Of a stretch of DNA of 64,000 nucleotides, positions 1 to 8,679 are shown piece after piece (the first letter of the stretch is position 1; every line of letters starts with the position of its first letter). Under the pieces are notes generated by a model that did no database searches, was not told the DNA's origin, and saw nothing but the letters and a program-made list of their open reading frames with translations. The stretch comes from Ogataea parapolymorpha DL-1 (Eukaryota > Ascomycota > Pichiomycetes > Pichiales > Pichiaceae), in the NCBI RefSeq assembly GCF_000187245.1, contig NC_027865.1, forward strand, positions 1 to 64,000. The letters are read 5' to 3'. Position numbers and translations under genes: made by a program.

Positions 1-308
1 GTCTGACCCGCCGCTAGGACACCAGCTTTTTGGGTACTGACCCGCCGATGAGACACCAGCTTTTTGGGGACTGACCCGCCACTAGGACACCAACTTTTTG
101 CTGACTGACCCGCCGGTGGGACACCAGCTTTTTGGGTACTGACCCGCCGCTAGGACACCAGCTTTTCGGGTCCTGACCCGCCACTAGGACACCATCTTTT
201 TGCTGACTAACACGCCACTAGGACACCAGCTTTTTGCTGTCTGACCCGCCACTGGGACACCACCTTTTTGCTGTCTGACCCGCCATGTAAACACCACCAC
301 CTTTTTTG
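1..308. repeat. 34-bp subtelomeric tandem array (minisatellite)
   Basis: Units starting with CTGACCCGCC (one variant CTAACACGCC) begin at 3, 37, 71, 105, 139, 173, 207, 241 and 275, so the period is exactly 34 bases over nine units. The array is cut by the window start, so more copies probably lie to the left. Each unit also carries AGGACACCAGCTTTTTG with few changes. The core ACCCGCCAC differs by one C from the C-strand of the Ogataea telomere repeat as I remember it (GGGTGGCG on the G strand). The C-rich strand reading inward fits a left chromosome end. Array and period are seen directly; telomere proximity is inferred. Confidence 0.9.
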
Positions 309-640
309 TATGGGCCCACACGCCGGCCGACCCGCCGGTCTGCGACACCCGCTATACCCGCCGGTCGTACTCCCAGCAAAACCACCCGCACTTTGTATGG
401 GGCCCACACGCCAGGGGACCCGCCAGGCACAGGCCCGCCGCGCAGACCCGCCGCAAAACACACCCGCATATCACTCCGCGTTTCTTCGCCCACCAAAAAC
501 ACCAACCCCGCCGGCACCAACCCGCCCGGGTGGGCAGGGGGTCACTATAATTCTTAACTGCCCGCTCAATTCTGCCAGTCTGTCGACCACCTCCCCGCCA
601 GCACTAGCTTACTGTTTCCGCCGGCTGCCTCGCCAATGCC
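309..640. repeat. Degenerate C-rich telomere-like region
   Basis: After the regular array the sequence keeps many CCCGCC, CGCCGG and ACCCGCC words (for example near 316, 330, 358, 418, 433 and 515-527) but without a fixed period. It looks like decayed or rearranged telomere-like repeat. Open frames across it arise only because stop codons are rare in such C-rich sequence; I see no protein family in them. Confidence 0.5.
532..560 (+). repeat. Junction repeat copy 1
   Basis: A short stretch, CAGGGGGTCACTATAATTCT followed by TAACT, marks the right end of the C-rich region. A similar stretch lies at 1591-1620, where CAGGGGGGACTATAGTTCTT follows another CCCGCC. The two copies bracket the DNA containing the truncated transporter gene. 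It may be a recurring subtelomere-junction sequence. Confidence 0.45.
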
Positions 641-965
641 CGCAGATGCCCCGGTGATGAGCACTGTTTTTTGTTCAAGATTTGCCTGTGCCTGGGTCCC
701 AGTGACATGTAATTCCTGGTTAAGTTGCAATTAAATAAATTGTTTAAAGCAACCATTTACGTAATCTTTCAGTAGTCAGATAACTCCGTTAGTCCTTCTT
801 CTCAACGGCACCTGCTTCAAAGTGCCTTCGGCTGAACGCGCCACGGCTGAACGCGCCACCTGCTCCTCCCACTCAGTCCGTTGATTTAAACCCCACCTCC
901 TGCTGATGGGCTCCAGTTTCGCAGTTTATCGAACCCTCATTTTCATTAAAGTTTACTCAACTTGC
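641..965. other. Gene-free spacer
   Basis: No convincing reading frame, RNA gene or repeat is visible. There is a small duplicated phrase GGCTGAACGCGCCAC at about 830-859 (two adjacent copies of GCTGAACGCGCCAC). Otherwise I see nothing of note. Confidence 0.5.
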
Positions 966-1590
966 CTACACAATCGTTTTCGGAAGCTCATCGTGAGACT
1001 CGACGATTTTCAGCTCTTTCAAGTACCGGTCAGACTCCTCCTGTTTTTTTGTTTGCCAGTGTTTCCACTGACGCGCAGGAATCTTCAGAGCAAACATCTC
1101 GTCGATCTCCTCAAAGGAGCGCCCCGCGGTTTCCGGAAGGTAAAAGTAGAACACAAAGATCGAAAGGAATGAGCACCCTGTGAATATGAAATTGATTTTT
1201 GATCCCATGTTTGCCTCGTTTGCGTTAAACATATACGGAAGCACAAACTGCCACATGCATTGCAAAGCATTGTTTGTTAGGTTTGCAAGCGCATACGTCT
1301 TTGCTCTCAAGAAAACGGACGACACCTCAGACGCCAAAATGTAAGGAACCCGCCTCCCAACGCAATGTTGTACACGTAGTTGTACATTGCCATAAATCCT
1401 GAAGATGTTTTCATTGCCGGTATATTGCTTTTGTCGATACCCGTGCTGGCAATCAAAAGGTTTAGAATGGTTATGGCAATCATGCCCCCGATCATTAATG
1501 GTCGACGACCAAATCGGTCGATAATGAACCAGGAACTAATGACCCCTGAAATAGATAGAGCCTGCGCACCACATGATAGCTTACCTTATA
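966..1590 (-). pseudogene. Truncated, frameshifted sugar/maltose-type MFS transporter
   Basis: The minus strand encodes the C-terminal part of a sugar-porter (maltose/hexose type). Reading 5' to 3' it shows GAQALSISGV, then the sugar-transport signature DRFGRRPLMIGG, then LASEVSSVFLRAKTYALANL, and finally PETAGRSFEEIDEMF before a stop at 966-968. Two breaks are visible. The N-terminal half is absent because homology ends near 1590, where a CCCGCCAGGGGGG stretch begins. The frame also shifts by one base in a T run near 1339-1342, between the YNIALGGG and ASEVSSV parts. About 200 codons remain of the usual 500-550. It is a dead subtelomeric copy of a sugar transporter. Confidence 0.8.
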
Positions 1591-1620
1591 CCCGCCAGGG
1601 GGGACTATAGTTCTTACCTC
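1591..1620 (+). repeat. Junction repeat copy 2
   Basis: CCCGCCAGGGGGGACTATAG followed by TTCTTACCTC resembles 532-560 and sits exactly where the transporter pseudogene loses homology. It may mark an old subtelomeric breakpoint or a fossil telomere-addition point (inference). Confidence 0.45.
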
Positions 1621-2672
1621 CATCACACATTTGCTCCTCTACACAGGAACGTTAATCTCTGCCGTCAGTAACATCCTCTCAACCCGATACTCTGGTCTGC
1701 CAATAAACATTGTTCATTCATTGCCGATGCGAGACCTTCAGCTGGCTGAGGCCGCGCAACCCGTGACTCTACGGCCACCCCATTGGATCCCTCGGAGCTG
1801 CTGCTTCGATTGTGCAACTAACGCTCAAGAGTAGTCGATTTTGCGATTCATAGCTGCAAACCCAACGTCCCTCTCAGTTGAGGCACTTTTCGGCACATCT
1901 CCGACTAAACACGGCTCTACTCACTAGCCCAATACCAGAACCTCCCGCTATAACACCGAGGCCACCACCCGACATTGGTTTCCCCTCGTTTGCTAGCTCG
2001 CAATGTATGCTTTCGAGTGAAAACCTACTTAAAAAGTGCTATCCAATCGAGTGCTTCTGGTCCAATCACGTCTCAGCTGGTGGATGAGCCTTCCGGTACT
2101 GGCAGGCTCTTAAAAGGTGAAATGGACTTGGCCATCACCTGGGAGCTCCATCAAATTTCTAGCCACCGCAACTCAGCTGAGGAGGATCCCGGTTTGACCC
2201 TGACACAGCTCGCGTTCGGCGATGCAATTTACGAGCTCCGGCATTGTGGGCGCGGTTTTTGAATGAGTTGTGACTGCTGCGAAAACGCCGTTATTGTGCG
2301 CGAATAAATCTTATTTGCTGGCTCACCCCCTTAATCTTGCTCATCCCCGAATTTGACGTCGTTTGAATAATGCAAGCGTTTCCCGATAATAAAGATCTAC
2401 ATTCAAAAAATTTGTTTTGATGCGGGTCCCTGCGTCGGAAAGCACAGACCAATAATTCGTACGGGTTTTGAGTCGTTGAATGCCACACTGCTTCTAAGCA
2501 CGATTCAAGTGAGGGCCAATAGATGAGAATCGTGCCTTAAATAAACCATAATTCTCCAAACAGCAAAAAGATCTGGAGTTAAGTAGCCATACCTGCGGAC
2601 TTTTCGCACGTCAGTCAGTCATATATAACTGGCCGAAGAACCCTCTTCTCTAGTTATCAGTTACAATTCAAA
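1621..2672. other. About 1 kb without a supported gene
   Basis: Only short unrelated reading frames are present (longest about 95 codons, on the plus strand near 1975-2262), none with a recognisable domain. On the minus strand some Gly-rich words appear but are broken by stops, so decayed coding sequence is possible but not demonstrable. The last 50 bases hold the promoter of the next gene, with a TATATAA box at 2622-2628. Confidence 0.4.
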
Positions 2673-2933
2673 ATGAAGTTCCTGTCCCTCACCGCTGCTT
2701 TGACTGCCCTTGCTTCCTTCGCTGTCGCCGAAGACCTTACCACTTACTCTCTGGTTATCGACAGGGATGGGGCAATTTTCACCAAGGTTCTAACTTCCAC
2801 GATTGGAAACACTGATGCTGGATATGCCCAGCAATATGTTACCAACACCAACATCCACGTTTACACCGTCGGAGATGCTGAGGCTTCCTCCTCTTTCTGG
2901 GCATACGTTAGTACTGCCACTGCTTCTGCATAG
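2673..2933 (+). CDS. Small secreted protein, 86 aa, unknown function
   Basis: The protein starts with a textbook signal peptide (MKFLSLTAALTALASFAVA, likely cleavage before Glu20). The predicted mature chain is about 67 residues, has no cysteine, is rich in Thr, Ser, Ala and Tyr, and ends in TATASA. There is no transmembrane segment and no clear GPI signal. Codon choice is strongly biased to GCT/GCC, ACC, TCC, AAC and GTC, which suggests high expression. A TATATAA box lies about 45 bases upstream and the leader around the ATG is A-rich. I do not recognise the family. It might be a free secreted peptide or the remaining N-terminus of a longer wall protein, though the reading frame ends cleanly with TAG. 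Confidence 0.75.
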   Translation: MKFLSLTAALTALASFAVAEDLTTYSLVIDRDGAIFTKVLTSTIGNTDAGYAQQYVTNTNIHVYTVGDAEASSSFWAYVSTATASA

Positions 2934-3065
2934 CTGGTAGGATATTTTTTAAAAGCTTAGCACAATTTTTTATAGTTCGTAGTGTTTAACAATGCAACAA
3001 AAAGCTTTTGTTTGAGTCGAACTAAAAGATCTGTGTTGGCATTTTTTTTTTTTCACAGTACAAGG

Positions 3066-3093
3066 AATGATAAGACATAGTACACTTATCATT
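3066..3093. promoter_or_regulatory. Perfect inverted repeat of GATAAG sites
   Basis: AATGATAAG at 3066-3074 and CTTATCATT at 3085-3093 form perfect 9-base arms with a 10-base spacer. GATAAG is the core bound by fungal nitrogen-regulatory GATA factors. Further GATAA/TTATC cores lie at 3207-3211, 3215-3220, 3223-3227, 3388-3393 and 3402-3406. The whole 2934-3499 interval therefore looks like a nitrogen-controlled promoter for the permease at 3500; there is no gene in it. Confidence 0.6.
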
Positions 3094-3392
3094 ATGTGCT
3101 AATAGCAACTTAAGAGCAAAAAGATCTCGCCTTGATATCATGAGTATCGCTAAACTACTTCCGCTATTTAGTGTTGGTTAGAGAGACTCCTAATCTTTAT
3201 CTACGTGATAAAGTCTTATCCAGATAATCAAGCATGGAATCTGAACTGCCATTGGTTATGGGTGGGGCGGATTTGCGGGGTTTCCGAAGGAAAGAGATTT
3301 CTTCGCCAAATATCTCGCATTAATTATTTATCAGCCTTGTCGGGGTTTTAGCCGAAAAAATATTTCTCAACAAGGCCTATCTTAAGTCTTAT

Positions 3393-3408
3393 CGGAGAAC
3401 GTTATCCG
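3393..3408. promoter_or_regulatory. CGG-N10-CCG candidate Zn2Cys6 site
   Basis: CGG at 3393-3395 and CCG at 3406-3408 are separated by exactly 10 bases, the geometry of a symmetric Zn2Cys6 dimer site (Put3-type spacing). It lies 92 bases upstream of the permease start and overlaps a CTTATC GATA site at 3388-3393. The Zn2Cys6 gene at 5683 next door is a candidate regulator (inference). Confidence 0.4.
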
Positions 3409-3499
3409 GGACTTCTTTTCCGGCAAACAGGCAATGATGAGGGAAAAAAACGGGCCCCACATCCTATTTAACTAGTGGCTTGCTTAATCATCAGAGCCA

Positions 3500-5035
3500 A
3501 TGTCCGACAATAAAAGCTCCATTCACAATTTCCAGGAGAACGCCATCAAAAGCTTCAGATCTCCTCTTGGAAAAGAGGTCGTGGTGGATGAGAACCATGC
3601 CGACGTAGCGTTAGAGTATGCAAGAAAGCTGGACACGATTGAAGATGTTACAGACCAAGAATACAATGCTTTGAAACGGAAAATCGATTTTATGATCCTG
3701 CCACTTATTTCTCTTATCTATGGAGTCCAATACATGGACAAGAGTACAACTTCTTTTGCAGCCATCATGGGCCTACGAACCGACCTGAACATGGTGGGCC
3801 AACAATACTCGTGGACTACCACGGCGTTTTACTTAGCGTTTCTTGCAGCAGTGTTTCCTTTGTCGAGGTGCTTGCAACGTTTCCCACTTGTTAAAACTAC
3901 CTCGGTTTGTATTATTCTTTGGGGAATAGTTTTAACGTGTCACGCAGCATGTTCCAATTACGCGGGCTTTATTGTCTGTCGTATTCTTCTGGGATGTCTG
4001 GAATCAGCTGTGACTCCTGGTTTTGTGTTACTTTCGGCCAAATGGTATCGACAGGAGGAGTCTTTCTTGAGGACAGTGGTGTACTACTCCAATAATGGGT
4101 TTGGTACAATACTCGGATGTGCTATTGCCTACGGTTGCTATGTTCACGCTGACTCCTACTCCATAGAAGCATGGAAAGTGCTATTCATTGTGACTGGTGT
4201 TATGACCATCGTCCTTGGAGGCTTATTGATGGTTCATATTCCAGACAATCCCCCAGACGCTTGGTTTTTGAACGAGAGAGAAAAGGTCTTAGTCTTCCAG
4301 AGAGTCAAAGATAGCAAGCAAGGATACGGAAACCCAGAGTGGAAATGGTATCAATTTAAGGAATCTTTGATCGATCCTAGAACATGGCTTGGGTTTTTCT
4401 ATGCCTTTTCATCAAACATTCCTAATGGTGGACTTGGATCCTTTATGTCAATTTTGCTGTCCGACTCACTAAAATATGGCGATAAGAAAAGTTTGCTCAT
4501 GAGAATGCCTGGTGGAGCTGTTGAGACTGTCGGATTAATTGCATTTGCACTTTTTGTGGGAAAGTTCCCATACAGAATTGGTATTTCTTCGTTTATCACT
4601 ATTGTTGTTATCGTTGGATCATGCATGCTGGCCTTTTCTTCGAATGCTCACGCGCAACTCGCGGGACTATATTTGTATTCGCTGTCCCCTATCGGAATGA
4701 TTTGTTTCCTTTCTCTCTTTGGATCGAATACCCTTGGGTACTCCAAAAAGGTTACTTCACAAGCAATTCTTTTGATCGGCTACTGCGTTGGAAACCTCGT
4801 TGGACCACAGACATTTTTGAGTACCGAAGCCCCGGGATATCATTCGGCTAAGATTGCAATTGTCGTCTGCTACGTTTTCTCACTCTTTTGCTTATTCGCT
4901 CTGCTTGGAGTTAACTATTTTGATAACAAGCGCAGAGAGAGATTGGAAAGCGAGAATCCTCCGCCAGAAATTGAGAACTTGGAATTTTCTGATCTGACTG
5001 ACTACGAAATGCCAGGGTTCAGGTACCTTTACTAA
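3500..5035 (+). CDS. Allantoate-permease (Dal5) family MFS transporter
   Basis: This 511-residue protein belongs to the anion:cation symporter (Dal5/Tna1/Yct1) group of the major facilitator superfamily, which imports small organic anions such as allantoate, nicotinate, cysteine or sulfonates across the plasma membrane. An N-terminal cytosolic tail of about 60 residues is followed by DKSTTSFAAIMGL in the first loop, the family-typical RILLGCLESAVTPGF, and about 12 hydrophobic segments. The C-terminus is short and acidic. The promoter carries a GATAAG inverted repeat and several single GATA sites, so nitrogen-catabolite control is likely. The double-Zn2Cys6 regulator at 5683 follows on the same strand. 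The substrate cannot be assigned from sequence. Confidence 0.85.
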   Translation: MSDNKSSIHNFQENAIKSFRSPLGKEVVVDENHADVALEYARKLDTIEDVTDQEYNALKRKIDFMILPLISLIYGVQYMDKSTTSFAAIMGLRTDLNMVGQQYSWTTTAFYLAFLAAVFPLSRCLQRFPLVKTTSVCIILWGIVLTCHAACSNYAGFIVCRILLGCLESAVTPGFVLLSAKWYRQEESFLRTVVYYSNNGFGTILGCAIAYGCYVHADSYSIEAWKVLFIVTGVMTIVLGGLLMVHIPDNPPDAWFLNEREKVLVFQRVKDSKQGYGNPEWKWYQFKESLIDPRTWLGFFYAFSSNIPNGGLGSFMSILLSDSLKYGDKKSLLMRMPGGAVETVGLIAFALFVGKFPYRIGISSFITIVVIVGSCMLAFSSNAHAQLAGLYLYSLSPIGMICFLSLFGSNTLGYSKKVTSQAILLIGYCVGNLVGPQTFLSTEAPGYHSAKIAIVVCYVFSLFCLFALLGVNYFDNKRRERLESENPPPEIENLEFSDLTDYEMPGFRYLY

Positions 5036-5682
5036 TTTGAGATTTAATAGGGTAGGTAATTAATGAGATTTTTTGTAATTGTTGGCAGAATATTATGACT
5101 GTGTACTTATTAAGATTTGTGTTGTATTGATATCTTAAAAAAGCGGAACCCTGATCATCTAGCTTTCATGAAGTGTGGTAAATAAATCATGAAGCTCACT
5201 AACATTAGCCAGCGATGTACTTGAATTTGAAACTATTAGAATTGAACGATATTGTATGACTTGGCTAACATATCACATCTGCAAGATTCATTCGTTTCCA
5301 GGTTCCGGCAGTCTCATACTTGGTGAACGATTCGCTTCAGCAAGTTCATCACTGCATGGCAAAAGCTAGACCATGCTCCTCACGCAGTCCAGAAATGGGT
5401 ACATGAATAAAAGAGACGAAGAATTGATGCTAAACTCGGCTGCGCTGTAACAAAGGCTACGCTGTTCATTAGAAATCACTTTGGCTGTGGCATCCAAAAG
5501 TTGGTGTCGACGTTTATTGGAGCAATACACTTAAACTAGAGTCATTAAGAATATAGTAAAGTGGTTTTTAAGAGAGATCTTTGCATCTGTGATTTTTAAT
5601 TGATATTTCTTGATTTGTAGCTTAAATAATTTAAAAATTATCTCTAATTTATTCGACATTCTCGTGTCTTACCTGGCTCAGC
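5036..5682. other. Intergenic, terminator and promoter, no gene seen
   Basis: The stretch is AT-rich with no frame of interest. The last 60 bases before 5683 are very AT-rich (ATTTAAAAATTATC) but lack a canonical TATAAA. Confidence 0.5.
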
Positions 5683-7422
5683 ATGAGTCATTCGGTTGCG
5701 TGTGTCATCTGTCGGAGTCGAAAGCTGAAATGTGATAAGACGAAACCCCAGTGCCTGAGATGTTTGAGATCACAAGTCCAGTGCGAATATTCGACACGAC
5801 ATATTTCCCCCACATCTACGAAAGATGTTGACAACTCAAAGCACGTTTGTACACAGTGCAAAAAGGGGAAGAGAAAGTGCTCAGGAACATTTCCTTCATG
5901 TGATAGATGTCAAAAATTGGGCAAATCGTGCTCTTACACTCTTTTGCGGCCCTTAACTGAAATCGAGGCCTTGGAAAAGTTCTACGACACCATTGACTCG
6001 GAAGCCAACAAGAAAGTGGTTGAAATACTTTGCCAAAGAACAATCGAACGAAATTTTCCGTTTGTCGCTGGAAACTTTCTGGATCCACGATTTTTATTCA
6101 AATTAGCAATGGGAGAAGTGTCTTTGTCCTTAACCAAAGCTGTTGTAGGTATGTCACTCGACATGGTTGTGCCTGAGCAGCGGCTAGTAGAATTCAAAAA
6201 CCATTGGTACACGAGGCATCTGTCCGAAACACTTTTGGCTTCCGGGAAGATGAAGCTTGATGAATTCCAAGCCCTGTTAGTTAATATTGTTTGGGGATGC
6301 TCAACTAGTTCTCAAAAATACTTCTTCCTGATTCCCATACTCTCAAGAATGGCTTATGGACTGATCCTCAACCGTGAACTTGACTGGATAAAGGACGATT
6401 TTGAAAAAGAACGACGACGGCGTATGGTATGGAATGTTTTCGTTCTAGATCGGATGTTCTCAGCTGGAGTGCCGGAATTTATGTCTTGCGATTTGAGACT
6501 GTTAACAATTCAACCTCCTGCTTATGATCTAGAATCCATGGCATCGCAAGTTAGTGAATCTCCATTCCACACGCACCTGCCACCATATCATCATCCCTTC
6601 AATCTGTTTTCTCTCGCCGTTCATCTGTCACAATTGAGATACAACACTCTTAATTGTGTGAAGGTAATGGAAAAACAACACATGAAGTGGTGGCAGGAGC
6701 AATCCCCAACTGAACCTATCACCCACGATATAGAGCTTACAGTTGAACTATTGCCTGATCATTTACATTACAGCATCGAGAATGTTTCCAAGATGAACAA
6801 TAATGAGGAAAAGATTTTCTTCATAAACCTTCACCTTTTGCTGCTTCAAATCCGGTGCGACGTGCACAGACCAGTGCTTTATCACCTTTTGTACAACCGC
6901 ACGATCCCTGACTCAGATGAAATACCACCCAGCAAAATAGAGGCTGCACATGAGGAATGTATGAATCATGCTTTGCTTGTATCCAAAATCGCTCAGCAAA
7001 ATAAGCACCTTATTGCGGATGCATACAACACGGTGTCAATGGCATTTTCACTTTTGGAAGCGTCTCGCTTGATGATGTATAATGTTTCTCCCAATCCGTA
7101 TCAGACTCATACACATCATTCAGAGACGTTAAAACACTACATAAATTCCAACATTGAAATCATCAATGGCTCAAGATGGGCAGATCCACAAACGGTTAAT
7201 ATCTTTATTCAGGACCTTCAAAACGCTTCACAGAACCTGGGCATCCGTCACAGCAACTCAGGAAAAAATATCCTCCTACTCTCAGAATTGCACCCTGCCC
7301 ATGCACTGACTCAAGCTGCATCGCCTACGGAAGATATTACGGCAGATATGGGGTCACCAGCTCTGGCAGAACTCAATTGGCCATTTGACTTTCCTCGTAA
7401 CCAATTGCTGCCACTCTTCTAG
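5683..7422 (+). CDS. Transcription factor with two tandem Zn2Cys6 clusters
   Basis: This 579-residue protein carries two complete binuclear zinc clusters at its N-terminus. The first is Cys7, 10, 17, 24, 27, 34 and the second Cys56, 59, 66, 73, 76, 83. Both follow C-x2-C-x6-C-x6-C-x2-C-x6-C exactly and both have basic recognition segments (RSRKLK, KKGKRK). A fungal transcription-factor middle domain follows, marked by RRRRMVWNVFVLDRMFSAG at roughly 245-265. The C-terminus looks like an acidic/aromatic activation tail. Normal family members have one cluster, so this is an unusual architecture. Its position after a Dal5-type permease suggests it regulates uptake or use of that substrate; the CGG-N10-CCG at 3393 could be a target (inference). 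Confidence 0.9.
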   Translation: MSHSVACVICRSRKLKCDKTKPQCLRCLRSQVQCEYSTRHISPTSTKDVDNSKHVCTQCKKGKRKCSGTFPSCDRCQKLGKSCSYTLLRPLTEIEALEKFYDTIDSEANKKVVEILCQRTIERNFPFVAGNFLDPRFLFKLAMGEVSLSLTKAVVGMSLDMVVPEQRLVEFKNHWYTRHLSETLLASGKMKLDEFQALLVNIVWGCSTSSQKYFFLIPILSRMAYGLILNRELDWIKDDFEKERRRRMVWNVFVLDRMFSAGVPEFMSCDLRLLTIQPPAYDLESMASQVSESPFHTHLPPYHHPFNLFSLAVHLSQLRYNTLNCVKVMEKQHMKWWQEQSPTEPITHDIELTVELLPDHLHYSIENVSKMNNNEEKIFFINLHLLLLQIRCDVHRPVLYHLLYNRTIPDSDEIPPSKIEAAHEECMNHALLVSKIAQQNKHLIADAYNTVSMAFSLLEASRLMMYNVSPNPYQTHTHHSETLKHYINSNIEIINGSRWADPQTVNIFIQDLQNASQNLGIRHSNSGKNILLLSELHPAHALTQAASPTEDITADMGSPALAELNWPFDFPRNQLLPLF

Positions 7423-8679
7423 TGTAATTTTCCATAACCTTTACAGCTTTAAATATCGCGCACTTACTGCATGAACTGTCAATAGTTGCTGAAATTGCAA
7501 AATGTCATCGTCTTACTTAGGTACAGCCTACCTGTTAGTGAGTCAAAGGATAAGCTGTTTGGGACAATCATTAGCAAGGGAAGTGATACACACATAGAGC
7601 CCTGGTGGCCGCAAAAGTGACAGTTTTTCGATCTCTAGGCTGATAGTGGTGAATGCAATGGTTATACAGATAGTCCCGACTGCTCAATTGGATTGACCTG
7701 TTAGGCAGAATATGATGATTGGAGATTCCAATGACAACGGAAAGTTTTTCTTCATGATGTAATGAATTGAAATTATCACCATTTCTTATCAAATTTAGGA
7801 TGCAGAAATTTAAATAGTAGAGATTAATAATTTTGGATGTTTCCCCACATATGATGAAAGATGAAAGGCCCAATTGAAGACAGCTTGGCATTCACACAAT
7901 CAATCAACGCACTCACGCATTGCTTTCGCATCTTAAACGTGCTCATCGAATGTAATCCAATGTAGTCAGGTGAGACCCTTGATATGTCGCTTGGCGGCAC
8001 TTCAATGTGTCTGTGACTTACATGCCAAAGTTGCGATGGAATCATGAGATCCACGATTACAGGAATGCAGGTTTATAATAATTACTATAATATACAGATC
8101 TGGGCTGGATATGCAGGGACCCTCAATATAGTCCGGATTAAAAGGGATTATCCAAATATTGCGAGCAGTATCGGAAACATGCAACAATAGACAACATCAT
8201 ACCCATGCCACACCAGTTTATATATTTCGTGCAATGCATAGAAGGACGAATCCCCACACACCTGCAACAACAAAGTGATTCATTTCAAGAGTCAGTGTTG
8301 ACACCAGTAATGATGGACTTCCACATTAAGCCAGATCGTGTTGTCCCACCCTCACAGTAATTTGATAGTCAAGATCCCAGTGAAGATGCTTATCAAAGTA
8401 TCTGGTATCAACGTAACGGATCTCATAAGTTCGAAATCAACTGATACTCCTCAATTTTGGCTTGTATACTTCCGAGGGGTAATTTGATTCCATAGTTTAT
8501 TAATTCATTCACCACCAACCAGATCCCGCCTGTGGTGTCCTTGCACGCGGGCTCAACCAATTGGCATGCAGCAACAAATCCTGCTGCAAAATGAAGCTCT
8601 TCTTTTGATGTAAAGCCACACTTCAGGGGTATATATATGCCACATACCGCCGGAAAATCAGGTTTCTTCAACTTTGACG
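7423..8679. other. About 1.25 kb intergenic without a supported gene
   Basis: Several open frames of 60-108 codons occur on the minus strand but none shows a domain or good codon use, and the longest (8423-8749) runs antisense across the start of the next gene. A TATATATA box at about 8630-8638 lies some 45 bases before the ATG at 8680. Confidence 0.45.

Noticed and set aside
1..308. Regularly spaced repeats resembling a CRISPR array
   Set aside because: The units are contiguous with no unique spacers, and the surrounding genes are eukaryotic (yeast). It is a tandem minisatellite.
207..657. Open frames of 83-129 codons in the repeat region
   Set aside because: They arise in C-rich repeat DNA with few stop codons, overlap on both strands, and encode Pro/Thr/Arg-rich low-complexity sequence.
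1631..2262. Possible small genes between the pseudogene and the secreted-protein gene
   Set aside because: No domain, no promoter and poor coding character; minus-strand words look coding only in fragments broken by stops.
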